64,000 bases of DNA from Citreicoccus inhibens (GCF_019039035.1 NZ_JAHNZT010000004.1:310001-374000); one strand, 5' to 3'; positions 1 to 10,130 are shown, counted from the first letter of the stretch. A program made the numbers and translations. Notes: generated from the sequence alone by a model not told the origin.

Positions 1-3000
1 GGCGAGCGTAGGTGTCTTCCTCCACCCCATCGCGGAACACGCGCAAGAGCGCGAGCAGCGAGAGGCCCGCGGGGATGGCGTAGTACTGGAGCTGCCCCGC
101 GCCCGTCCCGAACCACACCCACACCAGCGCCGCGTTGAAGGCCACCACGGACGCCAACGACGCGAGCCCGCGACGCTCGGGGTGCGTGGCCAGCGCCGCG
201 AAGTGGGCGGCATGCCCCACGAGCAGCGCCGCGGCCATCAGCGGCGACGACGCCCACGGCACCGCGAGCAACCCCAGAATCGGGAAGAGGTACGCGCCCA
301 CCAGCGCGGGCCGGCGGAAGGCCGGGAGGTCCGCGCCCTCGCGCATCGCGAAGGCGTGCAGCCCATTGAAGAGCGCGCCGCCCACCAGCGCCGCGAGGCT
401 GTCCTCCATGCCGGGCACCGCGCCCTGCCCCATGCGCCGCACGCACAGATAGCCCACCGTGAGCACGGCCTGCGCCAGCCACGCGAAGCCCTCGTCCCGC
501 TTCGTCACGGCCCGGTGCACCAGCGCGAACAGCAGCACCGCGAGCGAGCCCGAGGCCACCAGCGCCTCGCGCACCGCGCCGCCCGCGACCTCCATCCACA
601 TCAGCCCCAGGGTCAGCTCGGTGAGCGACACCAGCGTGAAGAGCTGCCCCATCCGGCCGCGCTCACGCTCGCCCGCCACGAGCAGCACCACCGTGGCCAG
701 CACCGCGCTCGACGCGCCGAAGTACGGGAGGATGAACTCCGGGCCTCGGCCGCTGGAGTACACCGCGCCCAGGTGCACCCACGCGCCATGCGCGGCCACG
801 AGCGAGGCCAACCACCCCACCCACTCCCGCTCCCGGCGCCGCACCACCACCGTCCACGCGCAGCCCAGACCGAAGGCAAGGCACAGCGAGAGGCTCAGGT
901 GTCGCGGGTCCCTCAACCCACCGAAGGCCAGCAGCGACAGCACCCACCCGCCGTGGTGGAGCACCTCGCCCACCTCCACGTCGCGCGCGTCCAGCAACAG
1001 GCCCGCGATGCACAACACCAGCCCCGCGCCCCCAAGCACGGCGGGAGCCCAGAGCAGCGGCACCGCCGCGACAATCGACGCGGCCAACAACCCCTGCGCC
1101 ACGCCTGCCATCCACCGCGTGCGCGTCACCATCAGGACGAGCGCCGTGAGCGCCGCCATCCCCGCCATCATCGGCGTCAGCGCTCCCGGCCCCACGTCCA
1201 GGAGCCGCGTGACCACCACCCCCGCCAGCACGAGCGCGCCGCCCACCCACAGCGGCTCGCTCCAGGAGCCCTCCAGGCCCGGCGTCAGCCGCTCGGACCA
1301 TCGCGTGAGCGCGCCCTGCACGGACTCGGACTGACACACGGCGGCGAGCGCCGCTGCCATCAGCGCCACTCCCAACACCCACGGGCCCGCCTCGGGACGC
1401 CACACCCCGCGCGCGAAGTCAGCCGCCTCTCCCAGCGGCGCGCTGGCGAGCACCACCACCGCCGCCGCCAGCAACCACCGCTGCGAGAGCAGGAAGGCCG
1501 CCGCGAACAGCACCCCCGCGACCGAGGCGATGGCCCATGGCGTGCTCGACTCGGCGGCAGGAAGCACCGTCAGGACGAACGCCATGCCCACGGCCGCGGG
1601 GCGCAAGGCGCCATCGCGAGGCGCGCGGAAGAAGCGGTGCAGCGCGGAGGAAACATGGTGCTCCGCCAACGCCAGCCCCAGGAGCAGGACCGTGGCGTAC
1701 GGCCGAGCCGAAGGAACCGTGAGCACGAGCAGCGCGGCCCCGGACACCCGCAGCGACGGGAGCGGCCCCGGCAACAGCGCGAGCGCCCCCGCGACCAGGA
1801 CGAGCGCCAGGGGAGACGACCAAGGCACCATCCACAGCACCGCGCCCAACAGGCCCAGCTGCACCTGCATCCACAGGGACAACGCGCGCCGAGGTACCTC
1901 GTCGGTGGAGCGCAGCAGGGCACGAGACGCCGCGGGCACATGCTCCACGGCGCGCACGAGCACCAGCGCGAACAGCGCCAGGCCCGAGGCCCACGAGAAC
2001 GGGCGCCCCACCACCAGGATGCCCGCCACCGAGAACACCACCATCAGGCTCGCGAAGAACGGCTGCCGCGTCGCGCGGGTCCACAGGAGGGGCAACAGGC
2101 ACGTCCCCACCATCAGCAGGGCCAGCCGGGAGTCCGTCCAGCGCACCGTGGCGAGCGCGAGCACGGCCACCGAGCCCAGCGTCCCCACCCACGCGAAGCG
2201 CTGACCGCCCGCGGCGACGCGCAGCACGGCGGGCACCTCCTCCAGCACCGCGAGCACCGCCAGCACCGTGGCCAGCCCCAACAGCGCCACGGGACCCGAG
2301 GCCGTCAGGCCCGCGACCGCGTACACGGTGGCCATGCCCAGGCTGAGCGACGGGTGCAGGCTGCGCGACGTGAGCAGCGCCACGAACGACGCGGCCAGCA
2401 GGTGCCACTCCCGCTGCGACGTGGGGCCCACCGCGACGGCGAAGAGCGGGAACACCAAGGCCACGAGGCCCGCGGCGAGGGTGCTCGGGCTGCGGCCCCG
2501 GCGCGCGGTGAGGACCGAGCTGCCCAAGGACCACACGGCGAACAGCGCCTGGGACATCCACGGCGTCATCCAGCCGTTCCACGGGCGATACAGCGAGGAC
2601 ATGTCGGGCAACAGCGCGAACGCGGCCATCACCACCGCGAGGGGGCGAATCGCCGGGAAGCTGCGCGAGGCCACCGCCACGGCCGCGGCGCACACGAGCA
2701 CCACCGCGCCCAGGAGCGTGACCTGCGCGGCCATGCCCCAGATGAACGCCACGACGGCATACACGACCGCCGGGACACCGAGCCGCCTGACGATGCCACC
2801 CCGCTCGCCCAGCACCGCGAGCCCCAGCGCCACGGCCGCCATCACCGGGGCCACCGTGCGGGAGCCGTGCATGAAGGCCAGCTTCGGCAACGTGGCGGCC
2901 AGCAGGAACGCCGCGAACGCGAACGCGGGCTCACTGCGCACCGTCCACGCCGCCACGAGCGCGGCCGTGCCACCCAGGCCCATGCCCACGACCTCGGCGA

Positions 3001-5512
3001 CGCCCGAGCCCGCGAACGCGCTCAACAAGAAGACGATGGTCGACACCACTCCCACCGTCGACGCGAGGAAGGCGCGCGTGCGCTTCGTGCACAGCGAGCC
3101 CACGCCCGCGAGCGCCAACGCGAACGCGCCGCACACCACCGACGCAACGCCCGTCCCGTAAGCCCCCAGCGCGGAGAACGGCAGCAGGAAGAACACCCCC
3201 GCGCCCACCGCCACCAGATAGAAGCGCTCCAGCAGGAGGCCCGCGCCCAGGCCCACCAGCGACAGGCTCAGCGCCGCCCAGAACGCCGGGCGCGCGTCCG
3301 TTCCCAGATGGCCGTAGAGGACGAAGCACGGGAGGGCCACCGCGGTGGCGCGCAGCAACACCTCCGAGAGCCCCAGGTCGCGCACCTCGCTCGTGCGCTC
3401 CCCTCGCCACCGGAACCGGGCCGCGAGCACGATGCCCGCGAGGATGAACGGCACCGCGGAGAGGGCACCGTACTGGTACGGCAACACGTTCCCGGGCGCG
3501 TAGCCCATGCGCTGCTTGATGGCCGCCAGCAGCGAGCGCGCGGGCCCCGGGACCAACTCAACGGTCGAGGCATACGCGAGATACGCCGCGCCATACGCGG
3601 GATAGAGCCACGGCAGCCGCGCGATGGGACCGCGAGCCAGGGTCCACAGCGTCCAGGTGACCACCACGGCGGTGAGGAACAGCGCGGGCGCGGCCCCCGC
3701 GGCACCCGCCGCGAGACATGCCACCTGAAGCGCCACCACGACCAGGGCGAGCGGCTCCGCCGCGCGCGTCTCCCCCTCATTCCGGAACCGCAGGCAGGTC
3801 GCGAGCACGAACGCGGCGAACGGCGCGTAGGTGCCCACCGAGGGAGCCACATCCGCCGACGCGAGCGCCACATGCAGGCGCACGGCGAAGACCCCGGCGA
3901 GGAACAGCGGAGCCGCGATGACGAAGCCGAGCGCGCCGCCCTCGCGAGGAGTCGGAGGCGCCTTGCGCGACAGCAAGAAGAAGAGCCCACACGGCAGGAC
4001 ATTCAGCCAGACGGCGAGTCCACCGAGCCGAGCCACCAGCGGCGCCAGGCCCATCATCAACATGGTGGCGACCAGGGCCACCTGCACATGGCGGCGAGAT
4101 GGCGCGTCAAAGGCATCCAGGGGCTTGCGCGCGAACACCGCGGCGACGGCGGCCCAGCCGAACAACAACGGAACGAGGAGCACCGGCGACACGCCATCGA
4201 GTTGCAGCGCATCTCCCAGCCCCATGGGCCCCAGGGCAATCCCCACCAGCGGAGCCACCGCCGAGCCAATCAACCCCAGAATTCTCCCGGGCTGACGCAG
4301 CGCCTCGCGGCGAGCCAGGAAGTTGCCCCAGATGGAGAAGCCCGCCGAGTACCCCGCCGTCATCAAGAACACGACGAGCGAGCGGGTGACGGACGTCATC
4401 CCCGCCCACGACTCGAAGACAAGGTAGAGCGTGCCCGAGAGGATGAGGAACGCGCCAAGGAACCACGCGATGCTCTCGTAGAGGAACGGCCGCCACATCC
4501 GATTCCACGAGGAGGCCTCCTCGACGATGCGGGCCGCCTCTCCCTTGGGCTGTGGCGGCTCGGTGAACGGATCACCAGGACGCATGGGCAGCGAAGATGC
4601 GCGCCCGGTCCCTCGCGCCGGCCCCCTGCCCCGAGCCGGCATGCCCTTCCCGGGAGGCACCTCAGGACGCGGAACCCGCGCTCCCGCATCGACCGAGCCC
4701 TCCACTCCAGCGGCCTGCCCCTGTCCCTGCGCAGTGGAGTGCGTCCCCATCGCATCCGCGGACACACTCCCTGCCGCCGCAACAGCGCCGTGCTGCGCGA
4801 CATCACGCATCGGCGCCGCATCGCCCTCGGTACCAAGCGATTCGCCCGGCAACGCAGCGTCGCCAACACGTCGCCCCGGCCCGGTCAGCGCTCCGAGCGC
4901 GGACGCCTCCGAAGCGTCAACGACAAGGCCGCCTTCTGCGCCACTCGCTCCTCGGGCCGACGCATCCGAAGCCCCAGCAACACGCTCCTCCTCCGTGCCC
5001 GACGGCGCCGCTGCGTGCTCGGAGCCTTCTGCCTCCGACACGTCCGCGCGCGCGAACACCGCCGCAGCAGCACCTTCGTGGGAAGCCTCCCGCGCGGACA
5101 CCGAAGCGCCAGACGTCTCCGCATCCACACGAGCGGCCACCGTTGCATCCGCCGCGGCCGAGCCCTCGCGAACCTCATGCGCCGCGGCTCGCGCGGCCAC
5201 GCTCAGCGAACCGGCCTCGCGCCCAACCGCCCGCGCGGACTCCACGCCTTCCGCGGCAGCCATCTCCGACGGCAGCTCACTGAGCACCGAAAGCAGGATG
5301 CGCGCTTGCCGCTCGTAGCGCTCCGACAGGAAGCGACGAACGTGAGCGGGGACATCCGAAGGCTCCCAGCGCTGGAGTTCGTCGAGGAGGAAGTGGACGT
5401 GGGCCAGTTCGGCCTCCAGGACGGGCCGGGGCCGTGCACCCATGCGTGAACCACACATCACGCACGTCTTCGCACTCCCGAGCCGCTCCTGGCGGCATGC
5501 GGAACAATACAT
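1..5512 (-). CDS. Giant zinc-ribbon polytopic membrane protein (C-terminus beyond window)
   Basis: The frame is open from an ATG at 5512 down to base 1, giving at least 1837 residues with no stop; the C-terminus lies outside. A strong Shine-Dalgarno (AGGAGGGG) sits just upstream of the ATG. The first 25 residues hold two CxxC pairs (CSAC and CVMC), a small zinc ribbon. A soluble stretch follows, then roughly residues 95-310 are Ala/Ser/Glu/Gly-rich low complexity. From about residue 335 the protein is a long succession of hydrophobic helices, probably dozens. I recognise no catalytic motif. The architecture resembles very large uncharacterised membrane proteins of the DUF2339/DUF2157 type, but that is only resemblance. 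The antisense strand shows a 1755-codon open frame rich in Arg/His, which is a shadow. Function unknown. Confidence 0.85.
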   Translation of the reverse strand, partial: MYCSACRQERLGSAKTCVMCGSRMGARPRPVLEAELAHVHFLLDELQRWEPSDVPAHVRRFLSERYERQARILLSVLSELPSEMAAAEGVESARAVGREAGSLSVAARAAAHEVREGSAAADATVAARVDAETSGASVSAREASHEGAAAAVFARADVSEAEGSEHAAAPSGTEEERVAGASDASARGASGAEGGLVVDASEASALGALTGPGRRVGDAALPGESLGTEGDAAPMRDVAQHGAVAAAGSVSADAMGTHSTAQGQGQAAGVEGSVDAGARVPRPEVPPGKGMPARGRGPARGTGRASSLPMRPGDPFTEPPQPKGEAARIVEEASSWNRMWRPFLYESIAWFLGAFLILSGTLYLVFESWAGMTSVTRSLVVFLMTAGYSAGFSIWGNFLARREALRQPGRILGLIGSAVAPLVGIALGPMGLGDALQLDGVSPVLLVPLLFGWAAVAAVFARKPLDAFDAPSRRHVQVALVATMLMMGLAPLVARLGGLAVWLNVLPCGLFFLLSRKAPPTPREGGALGFVIAAPLFLAGVFAVRLHVALASADVAPSVGTYAPFAAFVLATCLRFRNEGETRAAEPLALVVVALQVACLAAGAAGAAPALFLTAVVVTWTLWTLARGPIARLPWLYPAYGAAYLAYASTVELVPGPARSLLAAIKQRMGYAPGNVLPYQYGALSAVPFILAGIVLAARFRWRGERTSEVRDLGLSEVLLRATAVALPCFVLYGHLGTDARPAFWAALSLSLVGLGAGLLLERFYLVAVGAGVFFLLPFSALGAYGTGVASVVCGAFALALAGVGSLCTKRTRAFLASTVGVVSTIVFLLSAFAGSGVAEVVGMGLGGTAALVAAWTVRSEPAFAFAAFLLAATLPKLAFMHGSRTVAPVMAAVALGLAVLGERGGIVRRLGVPAVVYAVVAFIWGMAAQVTLLGAVVLVCAAAVAVASRSFPAIRPLAVVMAAFALLPDMSSLYRPWNGWMTPWMSQALFAVWSLGSSVLTARRGRSPSTLAAGLVALVFPLFAVAVGPTSQREWHLLAASFVALLTSRSLHPSLSLGMATVYAVAGLTASGPVALLGLATVLAVLAVLEEVPAVLRVAAGGQRFAWVGTLGSVAVLALATVRWTDSRLALLMVGTCLLPLLWTRATRQPFFASLMVVFSVAGILVVGRPFSWASGLALFALVLVRAVEHVPAASRALLRSTDEVPRRALSLWMQVQLGLLGAVLWMVPWSSPLALVLVAGALALLPGPLPSLRVSGAALLVLTVPSARPYATVLLLGLALAEHHVSSALHRFFRAPRDGALRPAAVGMAFVLTVLPAAESSTPWAIASVAGVLFAAAFLLSQRWLLAAAVVVLASAPLGEAADFARGVWRPEAGPWVLGVALMAAALAAVCQSESVQGALTRWSERLTPGLEGSWSEPLWVGGALVLAGVVVTRLLDVGPGALTPMMAGMAALTALVLMVTRTRWMAGVAQGLLAASIVAAVPLLWAPAVLGGAGLVLCIAGLLLDARDVEVGEVLHHGGWVLSLLAFGGLRDPRHLSLSLCLAFGLGCAWTVVVRRREREWVGWLASLVAAHGAWVHLGAVYSSGRGPEFILPYFGASSAVLATVVLLVAGERERGRMGQLFTLVSLTELTLGLMWMEVAGGAVREALVASGSLAVLLFALVHRAVTKRDEGFAWLAQAVLTVGYLCVRRMGQGAVPGMEDSLAALVGGALFNGLHAFAMREGADLPAFRRPALVGAYLFPILGLLAVPWASSPLMAAALLVGHAAHFAALATHPERRGLASLASVVAFNAALVWVWFGTGAGQLQYYAIPAGLSLLALLRVFRDGVEEDTYAR

Positions 5513-5749
5513 GGGCCCCCCTCCTACAACGGACGTGCCACGAAGAATGCCTTGAAACCACAGGGGATTGAAACTCGCGCCCTCGCGGGCTGCACAGCCA
5601 TACCGCATCGCGCGGGTGGCAGCTGTGCAAGGACCTGCACAACCCGTCCAGCCCTCGCCGCGCCGCCCGCCCATCGAGCCAGCATCACCGCGAGCAGCCC
5701 CTCCGCCGCGTCGCCACCTTTTCAAGCAGCCCGACCCACGGAGCCGGAC

Positions 5750-6490
5750 ATGCCCACGACCACCGGCCGACGCGCACGCCTCCACACCCACTCCGCGCGA
5801 AGCGCCTCCGCGCCACAGGCTCACCCCCCGGAGCACCCGTTCGACATCGACACCGTGCTCGCCCGTATCCGCGAACGCATCCGCGACTTCGCGGACGCGG
5901 CCATGTTCGCGCTGGCCGAGCGAGGCCACGCCACCCTCTTCGAGCAGCTCGTGGGCTGCATCCTCTCCATCCGCACGATGGACGAAGTGAGCTTGCCCAC
6001 CTCCCTCGCGCTGCTCTCCCGAGCCTCGACGCCAGAGGCCCTCGCGCGCCTCTCCGCGACGGACATCGACGCCCTCATCCAGCCCGTCACGTTCCACGAA
6101 GCCAAGGCCCGGCAACTCCACGCCCTCGCCGTGCGCACGCGCGACGAGTTCGGCGGCGTGCTCCCCTGCGACGCGGACGTGCTCCAGTCCTTCCATGGCG
6201 TCGGGCCCAAGTGCGCGCACCTCGCGCTGGGAATCGCGTGCGGGCAGGAGGCCATCAGCGTGGACATCCACGTGCATCGCGTGACGAACCGCTGGGGCTA
6301 TGTGGCGACGCGAACGCCCGAGGCCACACGCCGAGCCCTCGAGGCCCGCCTGCCCCGCGCCTACTGGGTCGAGTTGAACCGGCTGCTCGTGCCCTTCGGC
6401 AAGCAGGTGTGCACGGGCTCGCGCCCCCACTGCTCCACGTGCCCCGTGCGCGAGTCCTGCCAGCAGGTCGGCGTCACCTCGGCACGCTGA
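5750..6490 (+). CDS. nth: Endonuclease III family DNA glycosylase/AP lyase
   Basis: Base-excision repair enzyme that removes oxidised pyrimidines and nicks abasic sites (family knowledge). The helix-hairpin-helix is visible as FHGVGPK, with the catalytic Lys at about residue 154 and the catalytic Asp in VDIH at about 172. The C-terminal 4Fe-4S loop has the exact spacing C-x6-C-x2-C-x5-C near the end. The ATG at 5750 is chosen because GGAG lies just upstream; a TTG at 5552 would add 66 unlikely Pro/Ala residues. The first helix reads SIRTMDE where classical Nth has SAQTTD, so this is a divergent member and could have a shifted substrate range. It is divergently transcribed from the membrane giant. 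Confidence 0.9.
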   Translation: MPTTTGRRARLHTHSARSASAPQAHPPEHPFDIDTVLARIRERIRDFADAAMFALAERGHATLFEQLVGCILSIRTMDEVSLPTSLALLSRASTPEALARLSATDIDALIQPVTFHEAKARQLHALAVRTRDEFGGVLPCDADVLQSFHGVGPKCAHLALGIACGQEAISVDIHVHRVTNRWGYVATRTPEATRRALEARLPRAYWVELNRLLVPFGKQVCTGSRPHCSTCPVRESCQQVGVTSAR

Positions 6491-6587
6491 GCACGTCGTC
6501 GTCGGTGGACCGCCATGCCGCATCCACCATTGCCGTGGCCCGCCGCGCTGGCCAGACTGCGCGGACCTCGCCACCTGGAGAGACGCC

Positions 6588-8921
6588 ATGAAGGATGACG
6601 CCGCCCGCCCGTCCGCGCAGGAGCTGCTGTCCCTCCCCCGCCTCATGCCGCTGGTCCCCATGCTCTACATGGCGTGGACAGATGGAGAGCTGACCGCCGA
6701 TGAGCTGCGCGCACTCGGCGCCGCGGCCCGCTCCCAGCCCTGGTTGGACCTGCGCTCCAGCGCGGTCCTCGCGCGTTGGGTGGATCCCCTCATGCCCCCC
6801 TCCGCGCGCGAGCTGGCCCTGCTCCGTGAGCACATCCGCCGCACCGCCGAGCGCCTCACCCACAGCCAACAGAAGAACCTCGCGGAGCTGGGCGCACAGC
6901 TCGCGCAGGTCGTCTCGGGAGATGAGGCCCTCCCCGTCCCCATGCCCGAGCTGACCCAGGCGCTCCTCGGCCTGGAAGAGTCGCTCGGCGTGTCCGGCCG
7001 CGAAGCGGTGCGCGCGCTGGTGCCCGACACGACGCTGCCGCCCGGCTCCCTCAGCGCGTCCTTCGAGCCCGCCGCGATGCAGACGCTGCTGGACGCCACG
7101 TATCCCACCCTCCGAGCCCAGGTGCGCGAATGGCTGAAGGACCCGGCCTTCCGCTACACGGACACGCGCCACACGGCGGCCTATCGCGAGCAGGTCTTCG
7201 CGTGGCTGAAGCGACTGGCGGACCAGGGACTCGGTCGCATCGCGTATCCCGAGGGACGCGAGGCCGGCGCGGACCTGGGAGGCTTCATCGCCGCGTTCGA
7301 GACCCTGGCCTTCTTCGACCTGAGCCTCGTCGTGAAGGCGGGCGTGCACTTCGGGCTGTTCGGCTCGAGCATCCTCTTCCTCGGCACGCGACCGCATCAC
7401 CGAGACTACCTGGGCCGCGTGGCCTCGCTGGAGCTGCCCGGCTGCTTCGCGATGAGCGAGCTGGGCCACGGCTCCAACGTTCGCGATGTGCAGACGGTGG
7501 CGCGCTACGACGCCGCGACGCAGGAGTTCGTGGTGGACACGCCCTCCGAGGCCGCGCGCAAGGAGTGGATCGGCAACGCCGCACGTCACGCGCGAATGGC
7601 CACCGTGTTCGCGCAACTGGAGGTCGGCGGAGAACGCATGGGCGTGCACGCGCTGCTCGTGCCCCTCCGAGATGAGCAGGGACACGTGCTGCCCGGCGTG
7701 CGCATCGAGGACTGCGGCGAGAAGATGGGCCTCAACGGCGTGGACAACGGACGGCTGTGGTTCCACGGCGTCCGAGTCCCACGCGCGAACCTGCTGGACC
7801 GCTTCGGCCGGGTGAGCGAGTCGGGCGAGTACACCAGCGCCATCCCCGGAGACTCCAAGCGCTTCTTCACCATGCTGGGCACGCTCGTCGCGGGCCGCGT
7901 GAGCGTGGCCTGCGCGGCGCTGAGCGCGGCCAAGAGCGGCCTGACCATCGCGGTGCGCTACGGAGACCTGCGCCGCCAGTTCGGCCCCGCCGGAGCGCAC
8001 GAGGTCCGCCTCCTGGACCACCAGGCACACCAACTGCGCCTGCTCCCCCTCGTCGCGAAGACCTACGCGCTCGACTTCGCGCTGAAGTACCTGGTGGACC
8101 GCTACGTCCACCGCACGGAGGAGGATGCGCAAGAGGTCGAGGCGCTCGCGGCCGGCCTCAAGGCCCACGCCTCGTGGCACACCACGCACGCGCTCCAGGT
8201 GGCGCGCGAGGCGTGCGGCGGCCAGGGCTATCTGGAGCAGAACCGCCTGCCCACGCTGAAGGCGGACACGGACGTCTTCACCACCTTCGAGGGCGACAAC
8301 ACGGTGCTCCTGCAACTGGTGGCCAAGAGCCTCATGACGGGCTACCGCCAGCGCTTCGAGGACGACCGCGTCCACACCGTGCTCAAGCTCATCCTCGACC
8401 GAGCCACGGGCGCCATGACGGACCGCAACCCGTTCACCACGCGGCGCACGGACAGCGCGCACCTGCGCGATGACGACTTCCAGCTGCGCGCGCTGCGCTT
8501 CCGCGAGGAGGAGCTGCTCACCTCGGTGGCGCGGCGCCTGCGCAAGCGGCTCGCCTCGGGCGTGGAGGCCTTCGAGGCGTTCAATCAGTGCCAGGCGCAC
8601 CTGCTCGCGCTGGCCCACGCCCACGTCGAGCGCGTGGTGCTGGAGCGCTTCCGCACCGCGGTGTCCACCGTGAAGCAGGCCTCGCTCCGGCACGTGTTGG
8701 AGCGCCTGTGCGACCTCCACGGCCTGTCCTGTCTGGAAGCGGCCAGTGGCTGGTTCCTGGAGCACGACCACCTGGAAGGCGCCAAGGCGCGCGCCCTCCG
8801 CAAGGAAGTCGTTCGCCTGTGCGCGGAGCTGCGCCCGGACGCGGTCGCGCTGGTGGACAGCTTCGGGATTCCGGACACCTGCCTGGCCGCGCCCATTGGC
8901 CTGGGCCGCCTTGCGCCATGA
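6588..8921 (+). CDS. Acyl-CoA oxidase/dehydrogenase with N-terminal TerB-like domain
   Basis: 777 residues. Flavoenzyme oxidising acyl-CoA to trans-2-enoyl-CoA. Two motifs identify the acyl-CoA oxidase branch: ELGHGSNVRD in the FAD/substrate region, and the C-terminal run ACGGQGYLEQNR followed by FEGDNTVLLQ, whose Glu568 aligns with the family's proposed catalytic base. Roughly residues 12-110 are not part of the oxidase. They read as a TerB-like helical module with the acidic AWTDGELTADEL motif. GGAGA precedes the ATG. The gene stands alone, with the SnoaL-like lipoprotein 63 nt downstream on the same strand. Whether it uses O2 or an electron-transfer flavoprotein cannot be told from sequence. 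Confidence 0.88.
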   Translation: MKDDAARPSAQELLSLPRLMPLVPMLYMAWTDGELTADELRALGAAARSQPWLDLRSSAVLARWVDPLMPPSARELALLREHIRRTAERLTHSQQKNLAELGAQLAQVVSGDEALPVPMPELTQALLGLEESLGVSGREAVRALVPDTTLPPGSLSASFEPAAMQTLLDATYPTLRAQVREWLKDPAFRYTDTRHTAAYREQVFAWLKRLADQGLGRIAYPEGREAGADLGGFIAAFETLAFFDLSLVVKAGVHFGLFGSSILFLGTRPHHRDYLGRVASLELPGCFAMSELGHGSNVRDVQTVARYDAATQEFVVDTPSEAARKEWIGNAARHARMATVFAQLEVGGERMGVHALLVPLRDEQGHVLPGVRIEDCGEKMGLNGVDNGRLWFHGVRVPRANLLDRFGRVSESGEYTSAIPGDSKRFFTMLGTLVAGRVSVACAALSAAKSGLTIAVRYGDLRRQFGPAGAHEVRLLDHQAHQLRLLPLVAKTYALDFALKYLVDRYVHRTEEDAQEVEALAAGLKAHASWHTTHALQVAREACGGQGYLEQNRLPTLKADTDVFTTFEGDNTVLLQLVAKSLMTGYRQRFEDDRVHTVLKLILDRATGAMTDRNPFTTRRTDSAHLRDDDFQLRALRFREEELLTSVARRLRKRLASGVEAFEAFNQCQAHLLALAHAHVERVVLERFRTAVSTVKQASLRHVLERLCDLHGLSCLEAASGWFLEHDHLEGAKARALRKEVVRLCAELRPDAVALVDSFGIPDTCLAAPIGLGRLAP

Positions 8922-8984
8922 GCTGAACGATTCGCGCGAGCATCCCCTGCCGGCCCCGGTGCCCGGACACAGACTCCGGGCGCC

Positions 8985-9500
8985 ATGATGAAACGCCTGA
9001 CGCTCTCCCTCCTGCTCGCGGCCTGCCTGGCGGGCTGCGCCACCACCGCGCCCGCCGAGCGCTCCGCCGCGCCCGGCGAGCAGAACAAGCTGCGCGCGCG
9101 GCAGTTCACCGAGGAGGTCTACAACCAGAAGCGCCTGGACCGCATCCCCGAGTACATCGCGGCGGACTTCATGGACCGCACGCTGGACTCACCGCCGAAG
9201 ACCCGCGGGCCCGCGCTGCTGCGACAACAGGCCGAGGCAAGCTTCGCGGCGTTCCCCGACCTGCGCTTCGACCTGCTGCACGTGATGGCGGACGGAGACC
9301 TCGTCTCCCTGCACTGGCGCGCCACCGGGACGGACGCGAAGGGGCCTCGGGACGCCACAGGGCAGCCGCGGCGCGTGACGCTGCAAGGGCAGTCCCTCTG
9401 GCGCATGCGCGACGGACAGGTCGTGGAGGCGTGGGACGTCAGCGACCGGCTCGCGCCCTTGTTGCAACGCGGTTACTCGGTGGTTCCTCCCACGCCGTGA
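8985..9500 (+). CDS. SnoaL-like (ester cyclase family) lipoprotein
   Basis: 171 residues. The N-terminus MMKRLTLSLLLAACLAGC is a lipoprotein signal with lipobox LAGC, so the mature protein is expected to be membrane-anchored in the envelope. The body matches the SnoaL-like alpha+beta cone fold: an early FTEEVYNQ helix, then AADFMDRT, AFPDLRF and a GQSLWRMRDGQVVEAWDVSD strand pair that is typical of the family's C-terminal half. Such proteins bind or cyclise small hydrophobic molecules, but many are uncharacterised. ATG codons at 8985 and 8988 are equivalent. No ribosome site is evident; a 7-bp hairpin (8961-8981) lies immediately upstream. Its stop is 3 nt from the stop of the convergent gene. 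Confidence 0.75.
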   Translation: MMKRLTLSLLLAACLAGCATTAPAERSAAPGEQNKLRARQFTEEVYNQKRLDRIPEYIAADFMDRTLDSPPKTRGPALLRQQAEASFAAFPDLRFDLLHVMADGDLVSLHWRATGTDAKGPRDATGQPRRVTLQGQSLWRMRDGQVVEAWDVSDRLAPLLQRGYSVVPPTP

Positions 9501-9503
9501 GAC

Positions 9504-10130
9504 TCACTGCACGGGGACCGGCGCGCGGAACACCTCGCCGTCATTGCCCTCCAGGATGAGGCTCGCGTTGTCGGAGGGAGACACGCGCAGGTTCACCCGA
9601 GGCTGCCCCTTGCGGTCCACCAGCAACAGCCCCGGGGAGCCCTGCTCGTCCGCGCCGAGGATGACGCGCGGCCGGCCATCGGGGTCCGACAGCTCCAGTC
9701 GCGACGAGCCGTCCACCTGGAGACCCACCGCGAACAGCTCCACGCCGCCGGGCTTGGCCAACGTCAGCCGAGGCGCCTCGTCGGAGTACACGGTCAGCTC
9801 GGCCAGCATCTCGCCGCCTTGCGCGGAGAAGCGCAGCCGCGGCGAGCCATCTCCATCCACGCCCAGCAGCGCGCGCGGGCGCCCCGAGGTGTCGCGCAGG
9901 ACGAGCTGGGTGGCGCCGTTCTCCTCCACGCCCCACGTGGCCCGGGTGCGGCCCTTCGCGTCCGTGAGGACGAAGCGCGACGCGACCAGCTCACCGCTCG
10001 GCATCGACTCCTCGCGCAGCACCGTCGCCCCCATCCCCAGCCCCGCCAGCACGAGCGCCGTGAGGGTGACTCCCTGCAAGCGCCGGTAGCGCTGCTCCAG
10101 CCGCTCCAACCGCGTCTCGTGCGACTCCAT
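9504..10130 (-). CDS. Single-pass membrane protein with repeated G-R/L-G strand motifs
   Basis: 208 residues, not recognised as a named family. A short charged coiled coil (residues 1-17, ETRLERLEQRYRRL) is followed by one transmembrane helix (about 19-38). The remainder is built from about four imperfect repeats of the type D-x2-G-R-x-R-x3-G near D-G-S-P-x-L-x-L, suggesting a repetitive beta structure such as a small beta-helix or partial propeller. Topology suggests a short cytoplasmic coil and a periplasmic repeat domain. It ends 3 nt from the convergent lipoprotein. Function unknown. Confidence 0.75.
   Translation of the reverse strand: MESHETRLERLEQRYRRLQGVTLTALVLAGLGMGATVLREESMPSGELVASRFVLTDAKGRTRATWGVEENGATQLVLRDTSGRPRALLGVDGDGSPRLRFSAQGGEMLAELTVYSDEAPRLTLAKPGGVELFAVGLQVDGSSRLELSDPDGRPRVILGADEQGSPGLLLVDRKGQPRVNLRVSPSDNASLILEGNDGEVFRAPVPVQ

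Noticed and set aside
182-5449. Plus-strand open frame of 1755 codons
   Set aside because: Its product is almost entirely Arg/His/Gln/Ala without hydrophobic core. The opposite strand codes a coherent membrane protein with ribosome site and zinc ribbon. It is a GC-skew shadow.
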